From: Methanobrevibacter oralis
Lineage (GTDB): Archaea; Methanobacteriota; Methanobacteria; Methanobacteriales; Methanobacteriaceae
Direction of reading: 5' to 3'
NCBI RefSeq assembly: GCF_001639275.1
Contig: NZ_LWMU01000092.1
Location: 1 to 64,000, forward strand
DNA: 64,000 nt
Of the stretch, positions 19,647 through 28,767 are shown one piece after another (position 1 is the stretch's first letter; each line of letters opens with the position of its first letter). The position numbers and the translations under genes were made by a program. Below the pieces are notes generated by a model that saw only the letters and a list, made by a program, of their open reading frames with translations, made no database searches and was not told the DNA's origin.

Positions 19647-20696
19647 ATGAAGTGTTTATTTATTATTACAGGTAGGGGAATCGGAGGAGACTCTATGATT
19701 TCTCTTAATACTATAAAAGCATTAGAAAAAAAAGGAGTAAAATGTGAGGTAGCTTTAGATTCTGCTGCTCATGATACTATGTTTGATGATAAAGGATATA
19801 ACTGGCATAGAATTTCAGTTCCACAAGCAGGAGGTCATGCTGCTACAAAAATATCAACTATTAAAGCGGCATTTAGATTGATCAAAGCTAGTTTTAAAGC
19901 TAGAAGTCTTATTAAAAAGCTTGATGTTGATTTTGTCGTTGGTGTTTTGGGAGGAGGAGCAATTGTTGGATCTGTAGGTGCTAAATTAGCTAGAAAACCA
20001 GCATATTCTCTAATTTCAACACCTCTTGATTCTTTTGTTTGTCCAAAATTAAATAAATGTTATATTTTACCAGAACTCAATATCTTTAAATGGGACAAAA
20101 TTCCAAAAAATACAGATAAATCATTTTACCCATTAGCTGAGGATGTTGGTAGTGGGGATGCTAAAATAGCATTAGAAAAGCTAAAAGAATATCCTATTTT
20201 TGATGAAAATAAGAAGACTATTGTCTTCTCATCAGGCTCATCTATTTTTAAAGGAGTATTAAATGGTCTTAAAATATTTTCTGATTATACAGATGAATAT
20301 AATCTTGTTTTAGTTGGACGTCCATTAAAAGAAGAATATTTGGATTTAGTTGATGAAAATAAAGTTATTTTTGCAGGATATATAAATTGGATTAATCATT
20401 TATTTACATATGCTGATTTATCTGTTTTAACAGATGATGGTGTGATATTAGCTGAAGCATTAACTTGCAAAACTCCTATTGTAGCTTTAACAAGAGTAAA
20501 GTGGGGTAGATATCATAATATGGCAGATGTATTTAAGGGAGCTATAATAGAATCTGAAGTTGAAGATGTTGTTGAAAATGTTAATAAAGCTTTTGATACT
20601 ATGGATAGTCTTCAAGAACGTGCTCTTTATTATGCAGATATTTGTTCGAATGCCAGTGATGATTTAGCAGATAAAATGTTAAAGGGTTTAAAATAG
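19647..20696 (+). CDS. MurG-like glycosyltransferase (GT28-type)
   Basis: A 349-residue GT-B glycosyltransferase. The N-terminal half has GRGIGGDSMISLNTIKALEK and PQAGGHAATK. VGVLGGGAIVGSVGAKLA is like the second glycine-rich lid of MurG. The C-terminal half has FSSGSSIFKG, AGYINWINHLFTYADLSV and the nucleotide-sugar-binding GVILAEALTCKTPIVAL (the E-A-x-x-x-x-x-P signature). GGAGAA precedes the ATG. Located directly behind the MraY-like gene, it is a good candidate for adding the second sugar to the lipid-linked pseudomurein precursor. Family placement is firm at GT-B level; the substrate is an inference. Confidence 0.7.
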   Translation: MKCLFIITGRGIGGDSMISLNTIKALEKKGVKCEVALDSAAHDTMFDDKGYNWHRISVPQAGGHAATKISTIKAAFRLIKASFKARSLIKKLDVDFVVGVLGGGAIVGSVGAKLARKPAYSLISTPLDSFVCPKLNKCYILPELNIFKWDKIPKNTDKSFYPLAEDVGSGDAKIALEKLKEYPIFDENKKTIVFSSGSSIFKGVLNGLKIFSDYTDEYNLVLVGRPLKEEYLDLVDENKVIFAGYINWINHLFTYADLSVLTDDGVILAEALTCKTPIVALTRVKWGRYHNMADVFKGAIIESEVEDVVENVNKAFDTMDSLQERALYYADICSNASDDLADKMLKGLK

Positions 20697-20701
20697 TGGT
20701 T

Positions 20702-22003
20702 TTATAACCACATATTTTTTATAATTTTATAGTTTGCATCGGTTGAGGGGTGCACTTCTAAAAAGTCAGAATAATCATCTAAATCATAATCTTTTCTCAT
20801 TAAATAGGATATGTATGCAATATCACTAGCAGATGATGGAGATATTGAATTTATTTTATTTATTTTATTTTTCTTTTTATCAAACTCAATTTTTGTATGG
20901 CCGGTATCACCAGTTAATATTTTCCAAAAAGCACCACTTCCTGCAATTCCAGGTATTGCAATACTTGCTTTTTCATTGTCACTACAATTATTTTTTTCAT
21001 TTTCCACAAAACTTACATCCATGTTTAAACTTATTGATTGAGGAATGCAATTATAGCTTATTTTATTTGGATAGTCAGCCATATTTCTTGCAGCCACAAT
21101 ACCTTCCATTCTCGCTACTGGTGTTAATTGATAATTACCTGTAACATCTCCTGCAGCATATACATTTTCTACACTAGTCTGCATCATTTCATTAACTTTG
21201 ATGCTTTTGTTTGGATTCAATTCAACAAAACCATCAACTATTTCACTGTTTGGTCTTCTTCCAGTTGCAAAAAATGGAATGCCTTCTATTTCTTTATCGC
21301 TATCGATTAAAACTTTATTTTTAAAAGCTTCGATGATAGTAGTGTTTTCATAGAGGGTTATATCTGGCATTATATGTTTTAGAATATATTCTTTAGTTTC
21401 ATTTTCTATTTCTTTTAAAAATTTACTTCTAGTGATTATATTAACTTCACTACCTAATGAGGAATATATATTAGCAACTTCAGCAGCTAATATTCCACCA
21501 CCATATATATTTAGCTTTTCAGGAATCTTATCAAGTTTTAAAATGTCTTTATTAGTTAATACGTACTTACTTCCTTTAATATTTGGGATAAATGGGCGTG
21601 CTCCAGTAGCTATTAATAATTTTTCATATTCAAGGCTTTCGCCATTAACTTTAACTTCATTGCCTTCAAGTTTTGCTTCGCCATAGATAATATCGTTTCC
21701 AACATTTTCGTTTTCTTCTTGATTTATTTTTCTAAGTATTTTTTGTGTTTCAATTATTTTTTCTACTATTTTATCATAACTAATATCAAGTTGGCTTTTA
21801 ATAAATCCATAAGAGTTAAACCTATTGTTTGTTTCTATAAATTTGGTCACGTCAGTTAAAGCACAAATAACCATACAACCTTCATTTAAGCAGGTACCTG
21901 CAATATGATTTTTTTCAATTAATTTAACATCTTCACCAAGTTTTCCTAGCTGTAGGGAAGCTAATCTTCCAGCCGGGCCTGATCCAATTACAATATTTTT
22001 CAT
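20702..22003 (-). CDS. pyridine nucleotide-disulfide oxidoreductase (dihydrolipoamide dehydrogenase-like)
   Basis: A 433-residue FAD/NAD(P) flavoprotein of the class I disulfide reductase family. The FAD site IGSGPAGRLASLQLG opens the protein. The redox-active Cys pair is in GTCLNEGCMVICALTD (Cx4C, near residue 38). The NAD domain has YGGGILAAEVANIYSSLG near residue 172, and the second FAD segment is VYAAGDVTG. The C-terminal HPSTD replaces the usual His-Pro-Thr...Glu pair, so the general base His is kept but the Glu is not obvious. No lipoyl-complex genes are nearby, so the disulfide substrate is unknown. It converges on the MurG-like gene. Confidence 0.82.
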   Translation of the reverse strand: MKNIVIGSGPAGRLASLQLGKLGEDVKLIEKNHIAGTCLNEGCMVICALTDVTKFIETNNRFNSYGFIKSQLDISYDKIVEKIIETQKILRKINQEENENVGNDIIYGEAKLEGNEVKVNGESLEYEKLLIATGARPFIPNIKGSKYVLTNKDILKLDKIPEKLNIYGGGILAAEVANIYSSLGSEVNIITRSKFLKEIENETKEYILKHIMPDITLYENTTIIEAFKNKVLIDSDKEIEGIPFFATGRRPNSEIVDGFVELNPNKSIKVNEMMQTSVENVYAAGDVTGNYQLTPVARMEGIVAARNMADYPNKISYNCIPQSISLNMDVSFVENEKNNCSDNEKASIAIPGIAGSGAFWKILTGDTGHTKIEFDKKKNKINKINSISPSSASDIAYISYLMRKDYDLDDYSDFLEVHPSTDANYKIIKNMWL

Positions 22004-22078
22004 TTATTCACCTTTAGATAATTTTATATATATTAATTTATTAAGTATTGTATATATTAAATTTTGGAGAGATTGTAT

Positions 22079-22348
22079 ATGTGTATTGCAGCACCAGCTC
22101 AAATTGTTGAGATTAATAAAGAGGAAAATAAATTGTTCGCTGATTTTGGAGGGGCTAGACAAGAGGCGAAAATGGATCTTTTACATGATGTAGAAATTGG
22201 AGATTATGTTCTTATCCATGCAGGTTATGCAATTGAAAAATTAACAGAAGAAGCTGCTAAAGAATCTTTAGAAGCTTGGGAAGAACTTTTAGAGGTTCTT
22301 GAAGAAGAAGACAAAGAAAGAGAAGCAATGATGAACGATTTAAATTAA
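22079..22348 (+). CDS. hypC: hydrogenase maturation chaperone HypC
   Basis: An 89-residue protein that begins MCIAAPAQIVEI. Cys2 is the residue HypC uses to hold the Fe(CN)2CO group handed from HypD to the hydrogenase large subunit. The 80-residue OB-like body is followed by an acidic helical tail (EELLEVLEEEDKERE). The upstream ATG at 22,064 would bury Cys2; GGAGAGA at 22,066-22,072 serves the ATG at 22,079. In this organism the targets would be the NiFe hydrogenases of methanogenesis. No other hyp gene is present here. Confidence 0.93.
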   Translation: MCIAAPAQIVEINKEENKLFADFGGARQEAKMDLLHDVEIGDYVLIHAGYAIEKLTEEAAKESLEAWEELLEVLEEEDKEREAMMNDLN

Positions 22349-22848
22349 TAAATCGATACTCTTGTTACTCCTTTTATTTTTAAAAATTCACTTATTATTT
22401 CACCACCAACGGGTTCTTCTGTAATTATTGTTAATATAGGGGTTTCTTGTAATTCTGTATCTTCAGCATAGGCTTGTCGTATACCAATACCTTTTTTTGA
22501 TATTAAATTTGCAGTAGATCCGAGTATACCTTCACTTTTAGATCCTACTTCGATTTCAATAACTCCTAAGTTTAAGTTTTTAGCTATATTTTTTAAAAGG
22601 GTTCCAGCAGGAATAATATTGTAAAATATGTTATGTAACTCTTCATCATTTTTTATCACTTCAATTGTTGATTTAATAACTCTTCTATCAACATTTGCAG
22701 CATTAGCTAATGATTTATCATTTATTTTTAGATTTCCACAATATACTTTTCCATCTTCACTTAAAGAGAGTCCAAGTTCAATCATTTTTTCTGCAACTCT
22801 GATTCTTGCAGGATATTTTTTGAATTTTTCATTTATTTTTTCCCACAT
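22345..22848 (-). CDS. putative regulator of amino-acid metabolism with ACT domain
   Basis: A 167-residue protein with an N-terminal helix-turn-helix-like part (residues about 5-75; INDKSLANAANVDRRVIKSTIEVI), a short linker and a C-terminal ACT-like domain (IEIEVGSKSEGILGSTANLISKKGIGIRQ; PILTIITEEPVGGEIISEFLKI). The family occurs across methanogens as a predicted ligand-responsive regulator; the ligand is not known. The ATG at 22,848 follows AGTGAT; a GTG at 22,857 is a less likely start. Its stop overlaps the 3' end of hypC by four bases. Confidence 0.65.
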   Translation of the reverse strand: MWEKINEKFKKYPARIRVAEKMIELGLSLSEDGKVYCGNLKINDKSLANAANVDRRVIKSTIEVIKNDEELHNIFYNIIPAGTLLKNIAKNLNLGVIEIEVGSKSEGILGSTANLISKKGIGIRQAYAEDTELQETPILTIITEEPVGGEIISEFLKIKGVTRVSIY

Positions 22849-22959
22849 TATTATCACTACTACTCATTTTTGTACATTGTAGAAGATATATGTGGAACAT
22901 GGTATATAATGCTTATCTTAATAATTAGAATATATATTTATTATAAAAATATAGTTAAG

Positions 22960-23034
22960 TAGGCTAGATGGGATTCGAACCCATGACCTCCCGGTTATCA
23001 GCCGAGCGCGCTAACCAAGCTGTGCCACTAGCCT
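22960..23034 (-). tRNA. tRNA-Ile (GAU anticodon)
   Basis: On the minus strand a full cloverleaf is present: acceptor AGGCTAG/CTAGCCT (7 bp), D arm with GGTT loop, anticodon stem CTCGG/CCGGG around the loop CTGATAA (anticodon GAT), T arm ATGGG-TTCGAAT-CCCAT and discriminator A. No intron and no encoded CCA. One A-C mismatch lies in the D stem. Confidence 0.95.
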
Positions 23035-23139
23035 ATAAAAAAACGAGCTGTTTGTAATTGTCAACACTTATACTTATATTGTTAACCATATATAACTGTT
23101 GTGGTCATACATGGTTTTTTATATAAGATTTAAAAAATT

Positions 23140-23424
23140 CTATTTATTTATCATTTCATTTATGGCATCAGCCATAGCATGACCTTCAACAGTAACTTTA
23201 GCTTTTTCGACACCATCAACTTTTTCTGCTAATTGTTTTGCATCAGCAGCGATACGAGTGATACTCATACATCCTGGATTGGTTGGTTTAAGTATGATTT
23301 CAGCTTCATTACCGTTAGTAGTAATATTTTGTACAATACCCATCTCTACAATACTAATTCCCATATGCGGGTCATTTATAATAGAAATCGCATTTTTAAT
23401 ATCATTCACTAAATCTTCTGACAT
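23140..23424 (-). CDS. MIP18/PaaD-family iron-sulfur assembly protein (DUF59)
   Basis: A 94-residue single-domain protein of the SufT/MIP18/PaaD family. It shows the typical DPHMGISIVEMGIVQNI segment near residue 17 and ILKPTNPGCMSITRIAADA with the conserved Cys near residue 53. These proteins help insert or transfer Fe-S clusters, often with Mrp/ApbC-type ATPases. It stands alone between tRNA-Ile and the archaeosine synthase gene. AGGAGAC precedes the ATG. Confidence 0.85.
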   Translation of the reverse strand: MSEDLVNDIKNAISIINDPHMGISIVEMGIVQNITTNGNEAEIILKPTNPGCMSITRIAADAKQLAEKVDGVEKAKVTVEGHAMADAINEMINK

Positions 23425-23504
23425 ATTAAGTCTCCTATATTTTATTGTATTATTTTATATTAAGTTATTATATTTATACATGATTATTTAAATCAGAGGT
23501 TAAT

Positions 23505-24413
23505 TTATTTTACTCTATGTTTTATTTTAACTCCGATACCATTACTACACTCTTCCATTTCTCGACCAGTTAAAATAGCTTTTCCGACACCAACAACTTC
23601 GTCATTTCTAATAACAACAACTTCATCATTTGGAATTATATTAGGGGATGCTTTTTGTATTCCTGGTGCAAAAACAGTATTAGTTTCTAAGTTAAAATCA
23701 ATGTTCACAATATTAATATTTAAATCTTTTAAAACTTTTCCACCAGCTAAATTCAATCTATATAAACCATAATCTTTATTTAAAAGAGCTAATTGTTTAT
23801 TATTTGAAAGAATCTTTTTATGATACATTCCTTTTGTTTTAACATCATCTGGAATAAAATTATATCCTTCAGGTCCAAACTGATACATAGCTATTGATCT
23901 AAGTTCATGTAATAGTCTTTCTCTTCTTGGAATTTTATCATGTTTTTTTAATTCCATTCTTAAATTATATATTGAATCAGGGGATGTTGGTTTTCCATTT
24001 TCACAAACATTTATAAAATCATCAACATACTGGCTACAAGATTCAAGATATCCTCCACTAAGATTAGCTATTACTGTTTTACCTTCAGTATATTTTTCTA
24101 TTAATTTTCCAGTAGTATCAATTTCGTCTTGTGACCAGAAACCTGTTGTACTTACATCATATGATTGAATTGGAAATGTATTTTCTAATTCTCTTGGGCA
24201 AATTCCAAATGGGGATGTTACAATAAGTTCTTGATAGGATCTACTAGCTTTTCTAAATTTTTGATGTGATTTAGAATTAGAATAAGGTTTTTTCATACTG
24301 CATGGTAATAAAACAACCACATCACCTAGTGGTTTCATTATTTCCATTCTATTTCTCCAACGGACTGCTTCAGGACGATAAAGGGATTCCTCACTTGAAC
24401 AAATTACTTTCAT
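23505..24413 (-). CDS. arcS: archaeosine synthase ArcS, short form (DUF5591 + PUA)
   Basis: A 302-residue protein carrying the ArcS signature PCSMKKPYSNSKSH near residue 37 (PC-x3-KPY-x2-S-x2-H). ArcS adds lysine to preQ0 at position 15 of tRNA on the way to archaeosine (G+15). The C-terminal 80 residues form a PUA domain (VFAPGIQKASPNIIPNDEVVVI, VGVGKAILTGREM). Many ArcS proteins have an extra N-terminal TGT-like domain; here it is absent and the PCS motif starts at residue 37. It sits 1 bp from an HD-domain gene and upstream of it lies tfe, all on one strand, so tfe-HD-arcS is probably an operon. Confidence 0.85.
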   Translation of the reverse strand: MKVICSSEESLYRPEAVRWRNRMEIMKPLGDVVVLLPCSMKKPYSNSKSHQKFRKASRSYQELIVTSPFGICPRELENTFPIQSYDVSTTGFWSQDEIDTTGKLIEKYTEGKTVIANLSGGYLESCSQYVDDFINVCENGKPTSPDSIYNLRMELKKHDKIPRRERLLHELRSIAMYQFGPEGYNFIPDDVKTKGMYHKKILSNNKQLALLNKDYGLYRLNLAGGKVLKDLNINIVNIDFNLETNTVFAPGIQKASPNIIPNDEVVVIRNDEVVGVGKAILTGREMEECSNGIGVKIKHRVK

Positions 24414-24414
24414 A

Positions 24415-24906
24415 TTATTCCTCGAAAGGTTTTATTAATTCTTCATTAAGTTTAATTAATCTTTTAATATTTTCATCAGGGTTTTTGATTTTATATTTCC
24501 ATTTGTTTATAACAAAATCAACACCCACTTCTTTATCTCCTGTTATTAGATTATCAGCATGAGCTACAATTTTTTCCTCTAAAGTTTGAGGCATATAAGA
24601 TTTTTTAGGAAGTCCAAGTTTAATAGCTTCATTTTCAGTAATTCCTGCCCCAACATGTCTTTCGATAATATTTAAAACATCTTGGGGGTATCCATATTTT
24701 TTAGCTATTTCTACTCCTTTTATTGCATGATTGATTCCATGACTTTTTGATCTTCCAATATCGTGTAATAAAGCACCTTTTTTGATAAGGTCTTTATCAA
24801 CATTTTCAAAATGAGAAGCTATTTCCATAGCTTTATTACATACTGCTTTTGAGTGTGCTATAATATTTTCAGGTGTTTTTTCTTTATAAAGTAATTTGAT
24901 TTCCAT
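24415..24906 (-). CDS. HD-domain phosphohydrolase (HDIG type)
   Basis: A 163-residue HD-superfamily protein. Metal-binding residues are visible in H-SKAVCNKAM (first His), GALLHDIGRSKSHGINHA (HD pair) and ADNLITG (late Asp). It belongs to a small HDIG family common in methanogens; HD proteins cleave phosphate esters of nucleotides, but the substrate here is not known. It is tightly packed between tfe (5 bp) and arcS (1 bp). Confidence 0.75.
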   Translation of the reverse strand: MEIKLLYKEKTPENIIAHSKAVCNKAMEIASHFENVDKDLIKKGALLHDIGRSKSHGINHAIKGVEIAKKYGYPQDVLNIIERHVGAGITENEAIKLGLPKKSYMPQTLEEKIVAHADNLITGDKEVGVDFVINKWKYKIKNPDENIKRLIKLNEELIKPFEE

Positions 24907-24911
24907 ATTAT

Positions 24912-25433
24912 CTATTTTTTAACTTTTTTGTTAAATGAATCATAATTACTTTGCACCATTTTAATATCCTCTTCTATTTGTTTAATTATTTGTTTGTTGT
25001 CATGGAATGTTAGTTCTTCACCACAATCTGGGCACATAAATTGATAATCTGTTGCCATATCAAAATTTAGTCTTAAATGTCCATGAGGACATACAAAATA
25101 CATATTATTTTTTTCTTTTTCTAATTCATCATTTAACATTTTTAAATATTTTTCGGAATCTTTAGTAATATGCTCAATTATAGCGTTTTCTTCAAATTTC
25201 CATGTATAAGTATACCATTGAGTTTCAGGGTCTTTACTTCTTTTGTAACTAGCGAAACCCACATCATAAAGTTTATATAATATTTTCCTTACAATATTCA
25301 GTCTAATTTCAGTTTTTTCAGCAATTTCTTCGTCTGTTTCAATACCATCAAGCAGTGCTTTTATAATTTGTAAATTATTTTCATCTTCGACAACATTGGT
25401 TAATAAAGTCTTTACTAATGGATCATCTATCAT
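24912..25433 (-). CDS. tfe: transcription factor E alpha subunit (TFE)
   Basis: A 173-residue archaeal homologue of TFIIE-alpha. The N-terminal winged helix (residues about 1-90; IETDEEIAEKTEIRLNIVRKIL) is followed by a helical linker and a zinc ribbon with ligands in YFVCPHGHLRLNF and FMCPDCGEEL. TFE helps RNA polymerase open promoters, especially weak ones. The first ligand pair is C-P-H-G-H rather than two Cys, so one His may bind zinc. It is the first gene of the tfe-HD-arcS run. Confidence 0.92.
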   Translation of the reverse strand: MIDDPLVKTLLTNVVEDENNLQIIKALLDGIETDEEIAEKTEIRLNIVRKILYKLYDVGFASYKRSKDPETQWYTYTWKFEENAIIEHITKDSEKYLKMLNDELEKEKNNMYFVCPHGHLRLNFDMATDYQFMCPDCGEELTFHDNKQIIKQIEEDIKMVQSNYDSFNKKVKK

Positions 25434-25549
25434 TTAATTTCCCCTGAATTACTTATAATCAATTTATGGAAACTTTATAAAATAAAAAAATTATATTATA
25501 AGATATTAATATTATTATTAGATATATTATTTTTATTATAAAAACATAA

Positions 25550-26749
25550 CTAATATTCTTCTAAAATTTCTAATAAATTTTTAGTAATGTAGTCAACTTC
25601 TCTATCATTTAATGATGAATATATAGGAATACTTATTTCGTTTTTAAAAAGATTATATGCATTTGGGTAATTTTTAATATCATATCCAAGGTTTTTATAT
25701 GCAGTTAATAAAGGTAATGGTTTATAATGGACATTAACACTTATTCCTTTTTCTTCCATTTTAACAATAATCTCATTTCTCTCTTTAGGAGTAATATCTT
25801 TTATTCTGGTTAAATATAGGTGTCCTGATGAAGTATAATTGTTAGATGAATGTTTTTGAGTTATGATTTTACTTCCTTTAAAAGCTTCATCATATTTTTT
25901 TATGATTTCATGTCTTCTATTTAACATTTTTTCATATCTTTCAAGTTGTCCAAGCCCGATAGCTGCTTGAACATCGGTCATATTGCATTTGTAAGCAGGA
26001 ATTAAAATATCATATTCCCAAGAACCTTTTTGTGTTTTTTCTAGGGCATCTTTTGTTTGACCATGAAGTGAAAGAATTTGGTATTCTTTGTAGATTTTAT
26101 CATCATTGATATTTTTATTATTTTTCCAACTTACAGCTCCACCTTCTGCGGTTGTTAAGTTCTTAACTGCATGAAATGAAAAACAAGTAAAATCAGCTAT
26201 ATTTCCTGCTTTTTTATCATTTTGAATAGCACCAAAACCATGTGCACAATCGGCAATTACAATAACTCTATTAAATGCTTCTTGAAGTTCACTATTAGCA
26301 TTAAATAAATCTTTTTTTTCTTCAATTATTTCAAAGATTTTTTCATAATCACATAAGATTCCTGCAATATCAACTGGGATAATAGCTTTTGTTTTTTCAG
26401 TTATCGCATCTTGCATTTGTTCATAATCCATTTCTTCCCTGTCAATTTGACTATCTACCATCACAGGAGTTGCACCAACATGACAAATTACACTACAGGA
26501 TGCGGTATATGTATATGCAGGAACAATAACTTCATCTCCTTTTCCTATACCTAATAAACGTAAAGTCATTTCAAGAGATGTTGTAGCCGCACTTAAACAA
26601 ACAGTTTTTGAACTACCACAGTATTCAGTTATTTTTTTTTCAAATTCTTTAGTTTTTGGTCCAGTTGTAATCCATCCAGATTTTAATGCGTCCATCACAT
26701 AGTTTATTTCTTTTTCACTAATATCGGGTGGTGAAAAGGGTATATTCAT
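25550..26749 (-). CDS. DegT/DnrJ/EryC1-family sugar aminotransferase
   Basis: A 399-residue fold-type I PLP enzyme of the sugar-aminotransferase family. It shows FSPPDISEKEINYVMDAL and SGWITTGPKTKEFE at the start, DCAHGFGAIQ, and the PLP-lysine segment FSFHAVKNLTTAEGGAV near residue 195. Such enzymes put an amino group on the C4 (or C3) keto carbon of a nucleotide sugar. It lies 14 bp downstream of a PglF-like 4,6-dehydratase, which would make that keto sugar, so the pair probably builds an amino-dideoxy sugar for surface glycans or glycoproteins. Confidence 0.87.
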   Translation of the reverse strand: MNIPFSPPDISEKEINYVMDALKSGWITTGPKTKEFEKKITEYCGSSKTVCLSAATTSLEMTLRLLGIGKGDEVIVPAYTYTASCSVICHVGATPVMVDSQIDREEMDYEQMQDAITEKTKAIIPVDIAGILCDYEKIFEIIEEKKDLFNANSELQEAFNRVIVIADCAHGFGAIQNDKKAGNIADFTCFSFHAVKNLTTAEGGAVSWKNNKNINDDKIYKEYQILSLHGQTKDALEKTQKGSWEYDILIPAYKCNMTDVQAAIGLGQLERYEKMLNRRHEIIKKYDEAFKGSKIITQKHSSNNYTSSGHLYLTRIKDITPKERNEIIVKMEEKGISVNVHYKPLPLLTAYKNLGYDIKNYPNAYNLFKNEISIPIYSSLNDREVDYITKNLLEILEEY

Positions 26750-26763
26750 AAATTATCTCCATT

Positions 26764-28626
26764 TTATTTTTCAGGATCTTTATAAGTTGGAACGCACTGT
26801 TCCATTGTTTTTTTAATTTCTTTTTTAGAAACACTTTCATTTTTAAGTAGATTTCTAAATAAATCTAATTTATCTTCGATATCTTGGCTTGTGAAATTCA
26901 TAGGTTCAGTTATAAATATTTTTTCATGTTTTGTTTTTTCTAGATTTTCTTCAGCCATTAATAATTCTTCATATAGTTTTTCTCCAGGCCTTAATCCTGT
27001 AATTTTAATATTTATATCTTCACCTAATTTTAATCCAGACAGTTCAATAAGGCTTTTTGCAAGATCATATATTTTAACGGGCTTTCCCATATCTAATACG
27101 AATATTTCTCCACCTTCAGCATAGGTAACTGCTTGAAGAACTAATGAAACTGCTTCTGGAATTGTCATGAAGAATCGAGTAATGTCTTTGTGGGTTACAG
27201 TTACAGGTCCACCTTCTGAAATTTGTTTTTTAAATAATGGAATTACAGATCCATTACTTCCTAAAACATTTCCAAATCGCACAGCAACGAATTCAGTTTC
27301 ACTTTCTTTGTTTTTAGCTTGTATAATCATTTCACATAATCTTTTACTAGCACCCATTATGTTTGTTGGATTAACTGCTTTGTCTGTTGAAATTAATATG
27401 AATCTTTTTGTTTTAAACTCATCACAAACTTTTACTAAATTATAAGTCCCAAATACATTATTTTTTATAGCTTCAGTGGGATTATTTTCCATTAAAGGCA
27501 CATGTTTGTGTGCTGCAGCGTGAAAAACAATTTCAGGAGAATATTCTTTAAAAATAGCTTTTAATCTATTTTCATCTCTTATTGTAGCTATTATTGCTTT
27601 GATATCTCTTGTAGGATATTTATCCTTAAGTTCTAATTCAATATTATATAAATTATTTTCATAAATATCTAACATAAGTAGTTGTTTAGGTTCATAAAGC
27701 ATTATTTGTTTACAAAGTTCTTCACCAATAGATCCCCCTCCACCAGTAACTAAAACAACCTTATTTTTTATTAAACTGTGGATATTATTATTGTCTAATT
27801 GAACAGGTTCACGTCCAAGTAAATCTTTTGCTTCGACATCTCTTAAGGTGTTGTACAAGTCTTTTTCAGTGATTAATTCTCTTAATCCAGGTAAAATTTT
27901 AACTTTTGCATTTGTTTTTCTACAAATATTTAATATTTCTTTTTTATTTTGATTATCGATATTAACTATTGAGAAAAATATTAAATCAACATCATATAAT
28001 TCACAAATTTTGATAATATCATGTCTATCTCCAAGTATTTTAATTCTTGAAACATAATATCCTGAACGGGCATGATTGTCATCAATAATTCCAACAATAT
28101 TGTATTTTCCTTTCAGTGTTGATCTTATTGTTGTTATAATATCGTTAGCAGCGTATCCTCCTCCAATAATTAACAAATTCTTTTGTTTTTCATTATTACT
28201 ATTATCATTACTACCTGACATATTTGACATGAATGAATATCTGATTGTTAAATGATAAGTTACAATTAAAACACCAATTATTAATCCACTACCAACACTT
28301 TGTTTTACTGAAACTTCTGAAAAGTGAAATAATAATTCTCCACTAAGTGAAACTAGAATTGAAGATATAAAACAAAGTAAGATGTAAGTAATATAATCTT
28401 GTTCGGTTTCATATCGTATTATTGTATTATATCTTCCAGTTAATCTAAATACAATTTGATAAATGATTATTGATAAAACAATGCTTAATTGTAATTCTGG
28501 ACTAAAGAATAGTTCTGCATCAATAATTAAGTAAAATGTAAATATATATCCGATTATAATACAGATAACATCCGCTAGGGGTATTAGGATGTTTCTATAT
28601 CGTGAAAATGGGTTTAAGTTAATCAA
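26764..28626 (-). CDS. membrane-bound NDP-sugar 4,6-dehydratase (PglF/CapD family)
   Basis: A 620-residue protein. Four hydrophobic helices (residues about 12-125) anchor it in the membrane. A first Rossmann-like domain (NLLIIGGGYAANDII) follows, then the catalytic short-chain dehydrogenase domain from about residue 285 with VTGGGGSIGEELCKQ. Its active-site segment VNPTNIMGASKRLCE has Met in place of the usual Tyr, typical of PglF and FlaA1 4,6-dehydratases. The substrate is probably UDP-GlcNAc. With the adjacent aminotransferase it makes a 4-amino-4,6-dideoxy sugar. Length is normal for the PglF class. Confidence 0.87.
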   Translation of the reverse strand: MINLNPFSRYRNILIPLADVICIIIGYIFTFYLIIDAELFFSPELQLSIVLSIIIYQIVFRLTGRYNTIIRYETEQDYITYILLCFISSILVSLSGELLFHFSEVSVKQSVGSGLIIGVLIVTYHLTIRYSFMSNMSGSNDNSNNEKQKNLLIIGGGYAANDIITTIRSTLKGKYNIVGIIDDNHARSGYYVSRIKILGDRHDIIKICELYDVDLIFFSIVNIDNQNKKEILNICRKTNAKVKILPGLRELITEKDLYNTLRDVEAKDLLGREPVQLDNNNIHSLIKNKVVLVTGGGGSIGEELCKQIMLYEPKQLLMLDIYENNLYNIELELKDKYPTRDIKAIIATIRDENRLKAIFKEYSPEIVFHAAAHKHVPLMENNPTEAIKNNVFGTYNLVKVCDEFKTKRFILISTDKAVNPTNIMGASKRLCEMIIQAKNKESETEFVAVRFGNVLGSNGSVIPLFKKQISEGGPVTVTHKDITRFFMTIPEAVSLVLQAVTYAEGGEIFVLDMGKPVKIYDLAKSLIELSGLKLGEDINIKITGLRPGEKLYEELLMAEENLEKTKHEKIFITEPMNFTSQDIEDKLDLFRNLLKNESVSKKEIKKTMEQCVPTYKDPEK

Positions 28627-28767
28627 TTTTCACCCTCATTAATGTGTTATAATATTATATGTTTTTTTTAATTGTATAAAAATTTTATTAATGTTCGTTA
28701 ATTTTAATTATTGGGCATTATTCAAACTATTTTTTAGTTTTAGTAATAATTCCTTTTTTATAACAAA

